In this document: piece after piece, positions 16,606-24,813 of the stretch
Layout: every line of letters starts with the position of its first letter
Position numbering within the stretch: the first letter of the stretch is position 1
NCBI GenBank assembly: GCA_036495525.1
Contig: DASXMR010000006.1
Location: 22,304 to 86,303 of the forward strand
From: DASXMR01 sp036495525
Lineage (GTDB): Bacteria; Actinomycetota; Actinomycetes; Streptosporangiales; Streptosporangiaceae
DNA length: 64,000 nucleotides
Reading direction: 5' to 3'
Notes under the pieces: model-generated
What the model was told of the DNA's origin: nothing
The model's database searches: none
Seen by the model: the letters and a program-made list of their open reading frames with translations, nothing else
Program-made: the position numbers and the translations under genes

Positions 16606-17080
16606 AGGCTCGCTCTCGGATGCCGGCATCGGAGCAGAAACCCGTTCCGTCATTCTTCAGGCACAGCAGGCCGAGCAGGCGGCCTGAGCTGTCAATGACA
16701 GCCAGCCGCCGCCGCCCTTCGGCCAGCAGGCGGTTCGTCGCGGTAGCGAGCGGTTCCGCTGGCGCAGTGGTCCGGCCCGTCAGCGTGCCGAGCTTCGCCA
16801 CGTGTGACCAGCCCGGCGCGGCCCCGGCCAGGTCGGGCCGCTCGATGGTGGTGAGCAAGCGTCCGTCCCGGGCAACGATCAGGGCCATGTGCAGGTGTTC
16901 GTCGGTGAAGAAGTCCCGGATCGCCGCTGGATCGCAGTCGGGACCGTGTGTCTTCGGGCAGGTGACCATGGCGTCGGCGACCCGCGTTCCGTCCGCGGCA
17001 GCAGCTGTCACGAGTCTGCTCCTGTCAGCCGGGGCGTCGTCGTCCCGACTCGAAAGTGCCTGACTCACCTGGAAGGCCAT
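16571..17080 (-). CDS. CBS-domain protein
   Basis: A protein of about 169 aa with a pair of CBS motifs: VADAMVTCPKTHGPDC then HMALIVARDGRLLTTIERPD, and ATNRLLAEGRRRLAVIDSSGRLLGLLCLK. CBS pairs bind adenine nucleotides and act as energy-state sensors, usually attached to or partnering another protein; here the domain stands alone. The start is uncertain: ATG at 17080 is used here, but the frame is open to an ATG at 17134 and neither has a clear ribosome-binding site. The C-terminus overlaps the EthD gene. Confidence 0.75.
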   Translation of the reverse strand: MAFQVSQALSSRDDDAPADRSRLVTAAAADGTRVADAMVTCPKTHGPDCDPAAIRDFFTDEHLHMALIVARDGRLLTTIERPDLAGAAPGWSHVAKLGTLTGRTTAPAEPLATATNRLLAEGRRRLAVIDSSGRLLGLLCLKNDGTGFCSDAGIRERAFSRPAAPRCPR

Positions 17081-17164
17081 ACCCGGCTGCTGTCCGCTTG
17101 CACGGACGCCCAGCCGTACTTCAGGGGCCAGCATGAGCCAGGAAGCGCCATAACGCGAACGCTA

Positions 17165-17848
17165 TTACTGATGCCTGAGTAGCTTCGACGGGTCCGGCCA
17201 GGCATATCGCAGGCCCATTGGCTTGCCGTTGAGCCGGGCAGCGTCGCCGCCTGGCGGCGGAACGTCCTCGCGCTCCCTGCAGGCACCGCCGCGCGCCGCG
17301 TAGAAGGCCCGGGCGTCGCGGTTCTGCTCCAGCACCCACAGGTACAGGCCGGACGATGGTGACCAGTCCAGGGTCGCCCTGGCGGTCAGGGTCAGCAGCC
17401 GGGTGCCGACCCCATGTCGCTTGAGCCAGTGCGCGACATGGAGGTTGTCGATGAACGCGCCCCACGCGGCGTCGTGGTCCAGGATCGTGTGCGCCAGGCC
17501 GGCGACTTCGCCATCGCGCTCGGCGATGATCGTGCGCGCCAGCGGGTCGGGGCTGGCGAGGCGCCCCGTCCACAGCCGCTGCAGGAACCCGGCCGCGCCG
17601 TGGTCGAGAAACGCGTCGGCGTAGGCGCCGCGGTATTGCCGCTGCCAGCTGTCCGCGTGCAGGCTGGCGATGGCGTGGGCGTCGCTGCTGCGAGCCGCCC
17701 GGAAGCACAGGCCGGCTGCGTCCTGGCCGGGCGAGAGCGGGCCGGGGTCCCTCAGTGACCGATCGTCCCTGGCCAGCAACGCGGCTCGCTGCGCTTCGCT
17801 GGCGGCAGACCGGGCGGGAGTGGCTCTCGCAGCGGCCTGGCAGTCCAT
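17165..17848 (-). CDS. GNAT-family N-acetyltransferase
   Basis: A 227-aa acetyl-CoA-dependent transferase: FRAARSSDAHAIASLHADSW at the start of the domain, acetyl-CoA loop LKRHGVGTRLLTL, and the C-terminal strand LWVLEQNRDARAFYAARGG. About 45 extra residues precede the domain. AAGGAGG lies just before the ATG. It is transcribed divergently from the GntR regulator across a 53-bp gap holding a palindromic operator, so it is a likely regulatory target. The acceptor substrate is unknown. Confidence 0.9.
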   Translation of the reverse strand: MDCQAAARATPARSAASEAQRAALLARDDRSLRDPGPLSPGQDAAGLCFRAARSSDAHAIASLHADSWQRQYRGAYADAFLDHGAAGFLQRLWTGRLASPDPLARTIIAERDGEVAGLAHTILDHDAAWGAFIDNLHVAHWLKRHGVGTRLLTLTARATLDWSPSSGLYLWVLEQNRDARAFYAARGGACREREDVPPPGGDAARLNGKPMGLRYAWPDPSKLLRHQ

Positions 17849-17863
17849 GGCCCTCCTTCACGT

Positions 17864-17885
17864 GTCTTCTAGAAGACTAGAAGAG
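17864..17885. promoter_or_regulatory. palindromic operator between GNAT and gntR genes
   Basis: GTCTTCTAGAAGAC (17864-17877) is a perfect 14-bp palindrome, followed by a further half-site TAGAAGA at 17878-17884. The outer GT...AC bases and the spacing fit GntR/HutC-type operators. It would lie over the promoters of both divergent genes. Confidence 0.6.
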
Positions 17886-17901
17886 TGATAGCCTTCAGGC
17901 A

Positions 17902-18732
17902 ATGGGATCTGAAAACGGTGACCGGAGCGGGAGCGGCGACGAGCAGGCGGCACGCGGCCCGGTCAGCCTGAGCGTCGCCGACCGACAGCCCAAGTACCTG
18001 CGCATTCACGGCAGCCTGCGGGACCGGATCACCACTGGCCGGTGGCCAGCGGGCACCCAGCTGCCTGCTCAGCGCGAGCTCGCTGACGAGTTCGGCGTCA
18101 GCATCATGACCCTGCGGCAGGCGCTGCAGCTGCTTGCCGATGACGGCCTGGTCGAGACGCGTCACGGCAGCGGCACCTTCGCGGCGGCCAGCTACGCCTA
18201 TGACCTCGGCCACCTGCGCAGCTTCGCCGGCGATCTCATCGCCCAGGGCGCGACGATCACCACCAGGCTGCTCGCCGCAGAGCTGGTCGTGCCGCCTGCT
18301 GACGTGGCCGGCCGCCTCGGCGCCCCTGGCGAAGTACTCAGGCTGCGGCGGTTGCGGCTGTCGGGCGGCCGGCCCCTGATACTGCAGGCTTCCTACCTGC
18401 CGCCCGCGCTGGCCAGCGTGCTTCACTCAGCGGATCTCGGTCGGCAGGGCCTGTACAACCTGCTCGCCGGTCACGGGCTGACGATCGCGCGGGCTCAGGA
18501 GACGCTTAGCCCCACGACCCTGGGCAGCGGCGACGCCAGCGATCTTGTCCGGCCGGCGGGCAGTCCAGCGCTGCTTAGTCACCGCATCAGCTTCACCGCG
18601 GCCGGCGTCCCGCTGGTCGACGACCACGCGCTGCTGCCTGCCGACGGCGTCGTCCTCACCGTTAACCGCTCGGCGGAGCGTCTCCAGGCGCACTACAAGC
18701 TCGCCACGCCGGGCTCTGGCCGGCTGTCATGA
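17902..18732 (+). CDS. GntR-family (HutC subfamily) transcriptional regulator
   Basis: A 276-aa regulator. Residues 28-95 form the GntR winged helix (LRDRITTGRWPAGTQLPAQR, ELADEFGVSIMTLRQALQLL, LVETRHGSGTFAA). Residues 110-270 form a UTRA ligand-binding domain (VLRLRRLRLSGGRPLILQAS, then ETLSPTTLG, ALLSHRISFTAAGVPLV). HutC-type members bind small metabolites and usually repress. The palindrome just upstream suggests autoregulation and control of the divergent acetyltransferase gene. Confidence 0.92.
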   Translation: MGSENGDRSGSGDEQAARGPVSLSVADRQPKYLRIHGSLRDRITTGRWPAGTQLPAQRELADEFGVSIMTLRQALQLLADDGLVETRHGSGTFAAASYAYDLGHLRSFAGDLIAQGATITTRLLAAELVVPPADVAGRLGAPGEVLRLRRLRLSGGRPLILQASYLPPALASVLHSADLGRQGLYNLLAGHGLTIARAQETLSPTTLGSGDASDLVRPAGSPALLSHRISFTAAGVPLVDDHALLPADGVVLTVNRSAERLQAHYKLATPGSGRLS

Positions 18733-19069
18733 CCCGGGCAGCGGCCCCCGCGCGATGGCGTCGGCCCGGCGCAGCGCATCGGGCAGCCGGTAACGGCCTG
18801 TGATCCGGCGGACCAGGCCGGCGGCTTCCTGGCGGGCAATCCCGGCGGCCGTGATGTACAGCGGCCGGGATGAGCGTTCCCCGCGGATGACCGGCACGGC
18901 GTGGGTCGCGGTCCGGAACGGTGTCTTGGCCACCCCGATGACAGGCCGGACGTCAGCGGCCTGCGCGGTGCGGTCGGCGAAGCTGGCTGAAGGTCGCGTC
19001 GGCAGCCACCACGGCGGCGGCCTGCGCCGAGCCCGAGGCAGGGTAGTGCACGTCAGCGGCGGCGGACAC
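18727..19069 (-). pseudogene. endonuclease V relic with internal deletion
   Basis: One frame begins near a GTG at 19069 and reads AAADVHYPASGSAQAAAVVA then ADATFSQ, the N-terminus of endonuclease V with its first catalytic Asp. The frame shifts near 18985 to FADRTAQ. It then jumps directly to PVIGVAKTPF and RPLYITAAGIARQEAAGLVR, then GRYRLPDALRRADAIARG, the family C-terminus. The roughly 90-100 central residues that carry the other two catalytic acidic residues (Glu89 and Asp110 in E. coli Nfi) are missing. The product cannot be an active deoxyinosine nuclease. It lies downstream of the Rieske gene on the same strand. Confidence 0.75.
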
Positions 19070-19126
19070 GCCTCCGCGCAGCCCGCTGGCACCTTCCACC
19101 GGACGCCTAAGGGTGCAGGCCCGCGC

Positions 19127-20140
19127 TCAGCCGACGGCCGAGGCGAGCACGCGGCGGAATTCGACCGAGACCCGGTCGGCCCTGGTGTGCAGCTCAGCCG
19201 CGGGGTCGAGCGGGAACTCAAGGCCGGAAAGCGCACGCCGCTGCAGGTCGAGGTCCTCTTCGAAGATCGTCATCTCGTACTTCGCGGCGCTCTCGGCCTC
19301 GTCCGGGTTCGCGAGGCCCGGGCCGGTCACGCTCTGGTAGACGCGACAGGCGTGCTGGTCCTCGGGCGTGAGGGTGAACGTCAGGAACTGCCAGCCCCCG
19401 GCGTCGAGGAACTCGAGCAGCAGGGTCGCGGTCAGCGGTGCCTGATACCCGTAGGTCATCCGGCGCCGCTGGATCGCCGGCCGGTCGCCGTCGCGCACCG
19501 CGGGGTCGGTGAGGTTGGAAAAGGTGTGCTCGCGGACCGCGGTAAACGACAGGCCATGCCGCACGATGTCGGCTCGCGGAATGGGCTCGGGCCCCGCGCC
19601 GCCGATAGTGGCGGAGTGCACGAACGGCAGGTGCGCCTCGTCGAGGAAGTTATCGAGCAGGATGGCCGCGTTGCCCTCCGCCCGCACGACCGGAAGGCGG
19701 ACCGTGGCTATCCCGTCACCGGCCGGCGCCACGCCGGGTGCGAGCTCGGGCAGCGGAGCCCGCGGCGGTTTCGTCGCCAGCCAGATCAGGCCGTCGCGCT
19801 CGACGACACCGGCCGCGCGGTGCAGCTCGGCGCGGGCCGGGATGGCGGCGCCGGTTTCCAGCGCCGGGATCTCCACGCACCTGCCGTCGCTGCCGAAGCG
19901 CCACCCGTGATAGGTGCATTGCAGGGTGGCGTTGCTGATCTGCCCAGCCGACAGTCGCGCCCGCCGGTGCGGGCAGGCGTCGGCGAACGCGGCGATCGCG
20001 CCGCCGAGCCGGCAGAGCACCCAGCCCTGGCCAAGCAGCCGGATCGCGACAGGTTCCGCGCCGACCTCGTCGGACAGCGCGACCGGATGCCAGAATTCGG
20101 CCAGCGCCGGGTGCCCGTTCGTGAACTCGCCAGTGGTCAT
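19127..20140 (-). CDS. Rieske [2Fe-2S] aromatic-ring-hydroxylating oxygenase
   Basis: A 337-aa oxygenase alpha-subunit type protein. The Rieske cluster ligands are Cys56-Pro-His58 and Cys75-x2-His78. The mononuclear iron site NFLDEAHLPFVHS supplies Asp167, His170 and His175, with Asn164 in the usual position. The remaining domain has the expected LTFTLTPEDQH strand. The length suits the single-component vanillate O-demethylase/chlorophyllide-a-oxygenase-like group, which hydroxylates or demethylates aromatic or terpenoid substrates using an external reductase. No reductase or ferredoxin lies nearby. Confidence 0.88.
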   Translation of the reverse strand: MTTGEFTNGHPALAEFWHPVALSDEVGAEPVAIRLLGQGWVLCRLGGAIAAFADACPHRRARLSAGQISNATLQCTYHGWRFGSDGRCVEIPALETGAAIPARAELHRAAGVVERDGLIWLATKPPRAPLPELAPGVAPAGDGIATVRLPVVRAEGNAAILLDNFLDEAHLPFVHSATIGGAGPEPIPRADIVRHGLSFTAVREHTFSNLTDPAVRDGDRPAIQRRRMTYGYQAPLTATLLLEFLDAGGWQFLTFTLTPEDQHACRVYQSVTGPGLANPDEAESAAKYEMTIFEEDLDLQRRALSGLEFPLDPAAELHTRADRVSVEFRRVLASAVG

Positions 20141-20333
20141 GACCCATCTTCACCCATGCAGCGGCCGGCGAGGTCGCCTCAGCTGACATGTGATCGGCTT
20201 GCCTGCCGCGCACCGGGCACGTGCGAGCGGTGGCCGCCTCTGTCGGCCAGGCGGCGAACGGAATGGGCCAGGTAAGGCGGCTTAGGGGACGGATTCTGGT
20301 GGGGCGCGGGCCGTCTGCTGGCAAGCTGTTCTC

Positions 20334-22214
20334 ATGACCGGAGAAGGGCCACCTTCGGTGCTGCGGCGGCTGCGAATGCGGCAGGAGCTGCAGCTTGCCG
20401 CGGCGTTGTGGCGGGCGGACCGGACCAAAGCTGGCGGCTGGTGGTCCCTGCTGGCCGTCCGCGGGCTGCTGCCCGCTGGCTTCTCCATCGCGACGGGCGT
20501 ACTGGTCGGTGCGATCCAGCATGGCTCCAGCCTCGCGGTTCCGCTGGCCGTCACCGGCGTCATCTTCGTCCTGCTGCAGGTCCTCGGCCCGCTGCACACG
20601 GCCGTCAGCGCCAACCTCGGCGACCGCACGGCCGCCTGGCTGTACGACGAGCTGACCGGCGCCTGCCTGGACGTTCCCGGCATCGGTCACCTGGAGGACC
20701 CCGAGCTGGCCGCCGACCTGCAGGTGGCGAGGGATTTCGACCGCGGCATGACCGCGCCGCCGCTCTCGGTGTCGATGGACTTCATCGCCGGCGGCCTGGT
20801 GGACTGGGTGGCCGGCCTCGCGCAGGCGTGCGTGCTCTTCGGCTTCGCCTGGTGGGCGCCCCTGGTCCTGGCCGGCGCGTGGCTCGGAACCCACTGGCTG
20901 CTTCGGGAGAGCGCGGTGTGGAAGGACCGCAATACCGAGGAGGTGCGGCAGGCCCAGCGCGACGCGGACTATGCCTACCGGCTGGCGGTGGACCCGCCAG
21001 CGGCCAAGGAAGTGCGGATCTTCGGGCTGCCGGACTGGGTGGTCGAGCGGTTCCTTGTCAGCCGGCGGCGGCTGCACCAGCTCCAGTACGAAGCCACGAG
21101 GATGCGGGAACGATCCGTCCTGGCCAGCCTTGCCCTCGTGCTGGCCGCCAACGCGCTGGTGCTCTGGATGCTGGTATCCGCCGCGCTCAGCCATGGCCTG
21201 GGCCTGGGCCGCCTGGTCGCGTACGCGTCGGCCGCGGTCGGCACGTCGATGCTCGCGTTCGGCGGGCTGAACTGGGCGCTGGACGGCGCCGCGGCGCCGG
21301 TGGCGGCGGTCGCCAGGCTCAGGTCCGAGATGAGCCGGGCTGGCTCGGTCAGCTCGGGCAGCCGAACTGCCGAGGGCATGCCGGCGCGGCAGATCGCCTT
21401 CCGCGACGTGACGTTCGCCTACCCGGCCGCGCCGGGCAGGCCGGTGCTCGACCGGCTGAACCTGGAGATCCCGGCGGGCAGCTCGCTCGCGATCGTGGGG
21501 CAGAACGGGGCGGGCAAGACCACCCTGGCCAAGCTGCTTTGCCGCCTGTACGACCCGCAGTCGGGCACCATCGAGGCCGACGGGGTCGACCTCAGGGAGC
21601 TGGACCTGGAGTCGTGGCGACGCCGCGTCACGGCCGTGTTCCAGGACTTCGTCCGGTTCGAGCTGACGCTCAGGGAGAACGTGGCCCCGCGAGAGACAGT
21701 CGGCCGGGCACCGGCTGCGGCGGGAAACGGGTCAGCAGCGCTGGACGCCACGCTCAGCGCCGCGCTGGCCGAGTCGGGGGCAGCAGCGCTGGCCAGCCTC
21801 GGGACAGTCCTGGCCAAGGGCTACTCCGGCGGCACCGAGCTATCCGGCGGCCAGTGGCAGCGCGTGGCCCTCGCTCGGGCGCTGTCGGCGGTACGGCTCG
21901 GGGCGGGGCTGGTGCTGCTCGACGAGCCAACGGCCCAGCTCGACGTTCGCGGCGAGGCGGAGATCTTCGAGAGGATCCTCGCGGCCACCAGGTCCTGCAC
22001 GACGATCCTCATCTCGCACCGCTTCTCTACCGTCCGGCACGTCGACCGGATCGCGGTCGTGGAGCACGGGGCTGTCGCCGAGCTCGGCAGCCACCAGGAG
22101 CTGATGGAGCTGCGCGGCCGCTACTGGCGGATGTTCACGCTGCAGGCGCAACGGTTCGCGCAGGGGACGCCCGAGGAAGGCGAGGAGGAGGTGAAGTTCG
22201 ATGCCCTCAGCTGA
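20334..22214 (+). CDS. ABC exporter, fused permease-ATPase (subunit 1)
   Basis: A 626-aa ABC half-transporter: a membrane domain in residues 1-330, then an ATPase domain. Walker A is GQNGAGKTT at about 388, the signature LSGGQ at about 502, Walker B GLVLLDEPT at about 525 and the switch His at about 560. All catalytic motifs are canonical, so this subunit should hydrolyse ATP. It overlaps the next half-transporter by 14 bp, indicating a heterodimeric exporter. The substrate is unknown; no biosynthetic genes flank it. Confidence 0.92.
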   Translation: MTGEGPPSVLRRLRMRQELQLAAALWRADRTKAGGWWSLLAVRGLLPAGFSIATGVLVGAIQHGSSLAVPLAVTGVIFVLLQVLGPLHTAVSANLGDRTAAWLYDELTGACLDVPGIGHLEDPELAADLQVARDFDRGMTAPPLSVSMDFIAGGLVDWVAGLAQACVLFGFAWWAPLVLAGAWLGTHWLLRESAVWKDRNTEEVRQAQRDADYAYRLAVDPPAAKEVRIFGLPDWVVERFLVSRRRLHQLQYEATRMRERSVLASLALVLAANALVLWMLVSAALSHGLGLGRLVAYASAAVGTSMLAFGGLNWALDGAAAPVAAVARLRSEMSRAGSVSSGSRTAEGMPARQIAFRDVTFAYPAAPGRPVLDRLNLEIPAGSSLAIVGQNGAGKTTLAKLLCRLYDPQSGTIEADGVDLRELDLESWRRRVTAVFQDFVRFELTLRENVAPRETVGRAPAAAGNGSAALDATLSAALAESGAAALASLGTVLAKGYSGGTELSGGQWQRVALARALSAVRLGAGLVLLDEPTAQLDVRGEAEIFERILAATRSCTTILISHRFSTVRHVDRIAVVEHGAVAELGSHQELMELRGRYWRMFTLQAQRFAQGTPEEGEEEVKFDALS

Positions 22215-24057
22215 CGCCGCGCCCCCGGCCAGCGAGGCAGCGGGTCACGACGGCGCGCAGGCTCCGGCCGAGCCCGCTGACAAGCTGCCGCCCGCGCTGT
22301 CCTCGATGTGGCGGCTGTGCCGCCTCGGCTTCCGTTACGAGCCGGGCCTGATGAGCGTGGCCTTCGTGCTCGCCCTCGCCGCGGCGCTGCCCGACGCGCT
22401 GCTCGCGTTCTGGTTCAAGCTGCTCGGCGAAGGGCTGATCGACCACAAGCCAGGGCAGCTCCGCTTCGCGGTCGTCGCGCTGGCCGCGTCGGCCGTGGCG
22501 ACCTGGCTGCTGCAGACCGTGTCCACCAGGCTGCAGCGGCGGTTCAGGGACAAGGTCACCATCGCCCTTGAATCCCACGTGGCGCGGCTGCAGGCGAGTG
22601 TCCCCACGATCGCGCACCAGGAGCGGCCGGAGTACCTGGACCGGCTGTCCGTGCTGCGGGAGCAGGTTTTCACGCTCGACCACATGTACATGTCGGTCTT
22701 CTCCACCGCGGGCTGGATCCTCCGGCTGGCTGTCACCGTGGCGCTGCTGGCCACGGTGAACCCAGTGCTGGTCACCCTGGTCCTGTTCGCGCTCCCCACG
22801 GTGGCGGCCACGTCCTGGCGCCCGGCGGTCGAGCGTGCCGCGCAGGAGGGCGGCGCACAGGCCGACCGGCTGGCACGGCACCTGTTCGCGCTGTCCACCA
22901 CTGCCTCGTCGGGCAAGGAGCTTCAGGTGCTCGGCATCGGCCGGGCGCTGACCGAGCGGCGCCGGGCGTCGTGGGAGCGCTGGTACGGGCCGGTCGCCGC
23001 GGCGAGGACGCGCTCTTCTGCCTGGTACGCGGCCGGCTGGGCGGTCTTCGCGCTGGCTTACGTCGGCGCGATCGTGCTGGTCGCCACCGGGCCGCGGGCC
23101 TCGCCGGCCTCAGCCATCCTGGTGCTGACCGCCGGCGCCAGGCTCTCCGCCTACGTCGGCGCCACAGTCAGCGAGATCGGGTTCCTGCGCGGCATCTGGA
23201 TGGACGGATCGCGGCGGCTGGCCTGGCTCGAGGACTATGCCGTCGCGGTTGCCAGGGTCGCTGACCTGCCTGCGCCGGCCAGCATGAGCGACGGCATCCG
23301 GTTCGAGGGCGTCAACTTCCGCTACCCGGGGTCGGACCGGCTCGCCCTGCAGGACGTCAGCCTGTTCCTGCCCGCCGGGTCGGTAGTCGCCGTGGTGGGT
23401 GAGAACGGCGCCGGCAAGACCACGCTGATCAAGCTGCTCGCGAAGCTCTACGCCCCGTCCTCGGGCCGCATCCTGATCGACGGCACCGATCTTGCCCGCA
23501 TCGGCTCCGGGCCATGGCGGGAACGCATGGCCGGGGCGTTCCAGGACTTCTTCCGCTTTGAGCTGCTGGCCGGGCAGGCGGTCGGCATCGGCGACCTGCC
23601 CCGCCTGGATGCCGAGCCGGCCATCGTCACCGCCATGCAACGCGCGGGCGCCACGGACGTGATCGACGCCCTGCCAGCTGGCCTGCGCACCCAGCTCGGG
23701 CCGACCTGGCACGACGGTGTCGACATCTCCTACGGTCAGTGGCAGAAGCTCGCCCTGGCCCGCGGCTTCATGCGTGACGAGCCGCTGATCGCGGCCCTGG
23801 ACGAGCCGACGGCCGCGCTCGACGCCGAGACCGAGCATCAGCTGTTCGAGCGCTATGCCAGCAGGGCACGGCAGGGCAGGCGCGGCGGAAGCATCACCAT
23901 CCTGGTGTCACACCGGTTCAGCACCGTCCGGATGGCCGACCTCATCGTTGTGCTGGACGGCGCGCGGGTGTCAGAGATCGGCAGCCACGACGAGCTGATG
24001 GCCCTGCGCGGCCGTTACTCCGAGCTGTACCAGATCCAGGCGAGGGCCTATCAGTAA
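22201..24057 (+). CDS. ABC exporter, fused permease-ATPase (subunit 2, degenerate signature)
   Basis: A 618-aa partner of the preceding gene: about six membrane helices, then an ATPase domain with Walker A GENGAGKTT at about 400, Walker B LIAALDEPT at about 529 and switch VSHR. The signature motif is ISYGQWQKLAL in place of LSGGQ. Since signatures act in trans, one of the two ATP sites of the dimer is likely degenerate, as in other asymmetric heterodimeric exporters. The start ATG lies inside the upstream gene, with GGCGAGGAGGAGG as ribosome-binding site. Confidence 0.92.
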   Translation: MPSADAAPPASEAAGHDGAQAPAEPADKLPPALSSMWRLCRLGFRYEPGLMSVAFVLALAAALPDALLAFWFKLLGEGLIDHKPGQLRFAVVALAASAVATWLLQTVSTRLQRRFRDKVTIALESHVARLQASVPTIAHQERPEYLDRLSVLREQVFTLDHMYMSVFSTAGWILRLAVTVALLATVNPVLVTLVLFALPTVAATSWRPAVERAAQEGGAQADRLARHLFALSTTASSGKELQVLGIGRALTERRRASWERWYGPVAAARTRSSAWYAAGWAVFALAYVGAIVLVATGPRASPASAILVLTAGARLSAYVGATVSEIGFLRGIWMDGSRRLAWLEDYAVAVARVADLPAPASMSDGIRFEGVNFRYPGSDRLALQDVSLFLPAGSVVAVVGENGAGKTTLIKLLAKLYAPSSGRILIDGTDLARIGSGPWRERMAGAFQDFFRFELLAGQAVGIGDLPRLDAEPAIVTAMQRAGATDVIDALPAGLRTQLGPTWHDGVDISYGQWQKLALARGFMRDEPLIAALDEPTAALDAETEHQLFERYASRARQGRRGGSITILVSHRFSTVRMADLIVVLDGARVSEIGSHDELMALRGRYSELYQIQARAYQ

Positions 24058-24136
24058 GCCGGGGGATAACGCGCCAGACTCGTGCTCAGCCGGTGCCCGG
24101 CGTGCGAGCACAGGGTCGAACAGGAGTGCTGCGGGC

Positions 24137-24652
24137 ATGAATGATCATGAGCTGAGCGACGGCGTGGTCGTGCTGCGGGACTGGGCTGATGACGATGCAG
24201 CCTGGTACGCCGACAGCGTGCGCGATCCGCTGATACAGCGCTTCACGACCGACTCGCCGACCTTAGATGCCGCGCAGGTACGGGCGGCGATCGACAGGCT
24301 GCGAGGTGCCGGGGACGCCGAGGGCTTCATCATCTGCGACGCGCTGACGGGTGAGCGGCTGGGCAATATCGCGCTGGACCACGACAGCGGGTCCGGTCAG
24401 GTCTCGTACTGGGTGGCCGCCGGAGCGCGCGGACGCGGCGTGGCGGCGCGCGCCCTGGCCATGTTCAGCTCCTGGTCTTTCCGGGCAGGCCTGAGCGAGT
24501 TGTGGCTGCGGGTTCACCGGGACAATGCCGCTTCGCACCGGACCGCCGTGCAGGCCGGCTATCAGCGCGATCCGGCGCGCGACAAAACGCAGGAGGTCAA
24601 GGGCGCGACGTGGCCGATGCTGGGATACGTGCTCCGCCGACCGGATCCCTGA
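24137..24652 (+). CDS. GNAT-family N-acetyltransferase (RimJ/RimL-like)
   Basis: A 171-aa acetyltransferase of the RimJ/RimL type: an N-terminal LSDGVVVLRDWADDDAAWYA, acetyl-CoA binding segment VAAGARGRGVAARALAMF and the C-terminal LWLRVHRDNAASHRTAVQAG. Such enzymes acetylate ribosomal N-termini, small molecules or antibiotics; the acceptor is not evident. AGGAG lies 11 bp before the ATG. Confidence 0.9.
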   Translation: MNDHELSDGVVVLRDWADDDAAWYADSVRDPLIQRFTTDSPTLDAAQVRAAIDRLRGAGDAEGFIICDALTGERLGNIALDHDSGSGQVSYWVAAGARGRGVAARALAMFSSWSFRAGLSELWLRVHRDNAASHRTAVQAGYQRDPARDKTQEVKGATWPMLGYVLRRPDP

Positions 24653-24813
24653 CATCAGCCTCCCTGCGCGGGATCCTCTCCAGTAGGGCGATCTCCGGTC
24701 GATTCGTGGCAACCACTGCCATAAGGCGCGCGTCTCACCACTGACGGGTATGACCCGCCGGCGTCGCGGCCTTGCTTGCGCAACCGCCGGGGAAACACAG
24801 GTGGGTGGCGCGG

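Noticed and set aside
20408..22351. Plus-strand 647-codon ORF
   Set aside because: It is a Gly/Arg/Pro-rich frame shadow of the ABC exporter gene in a high-GC genome.
24058..24136. tRNA-like sequence with GGTCGAAC
   Set aside because: The T-loop-like string is present but no acceptor or anticodon stem can be formed around it.
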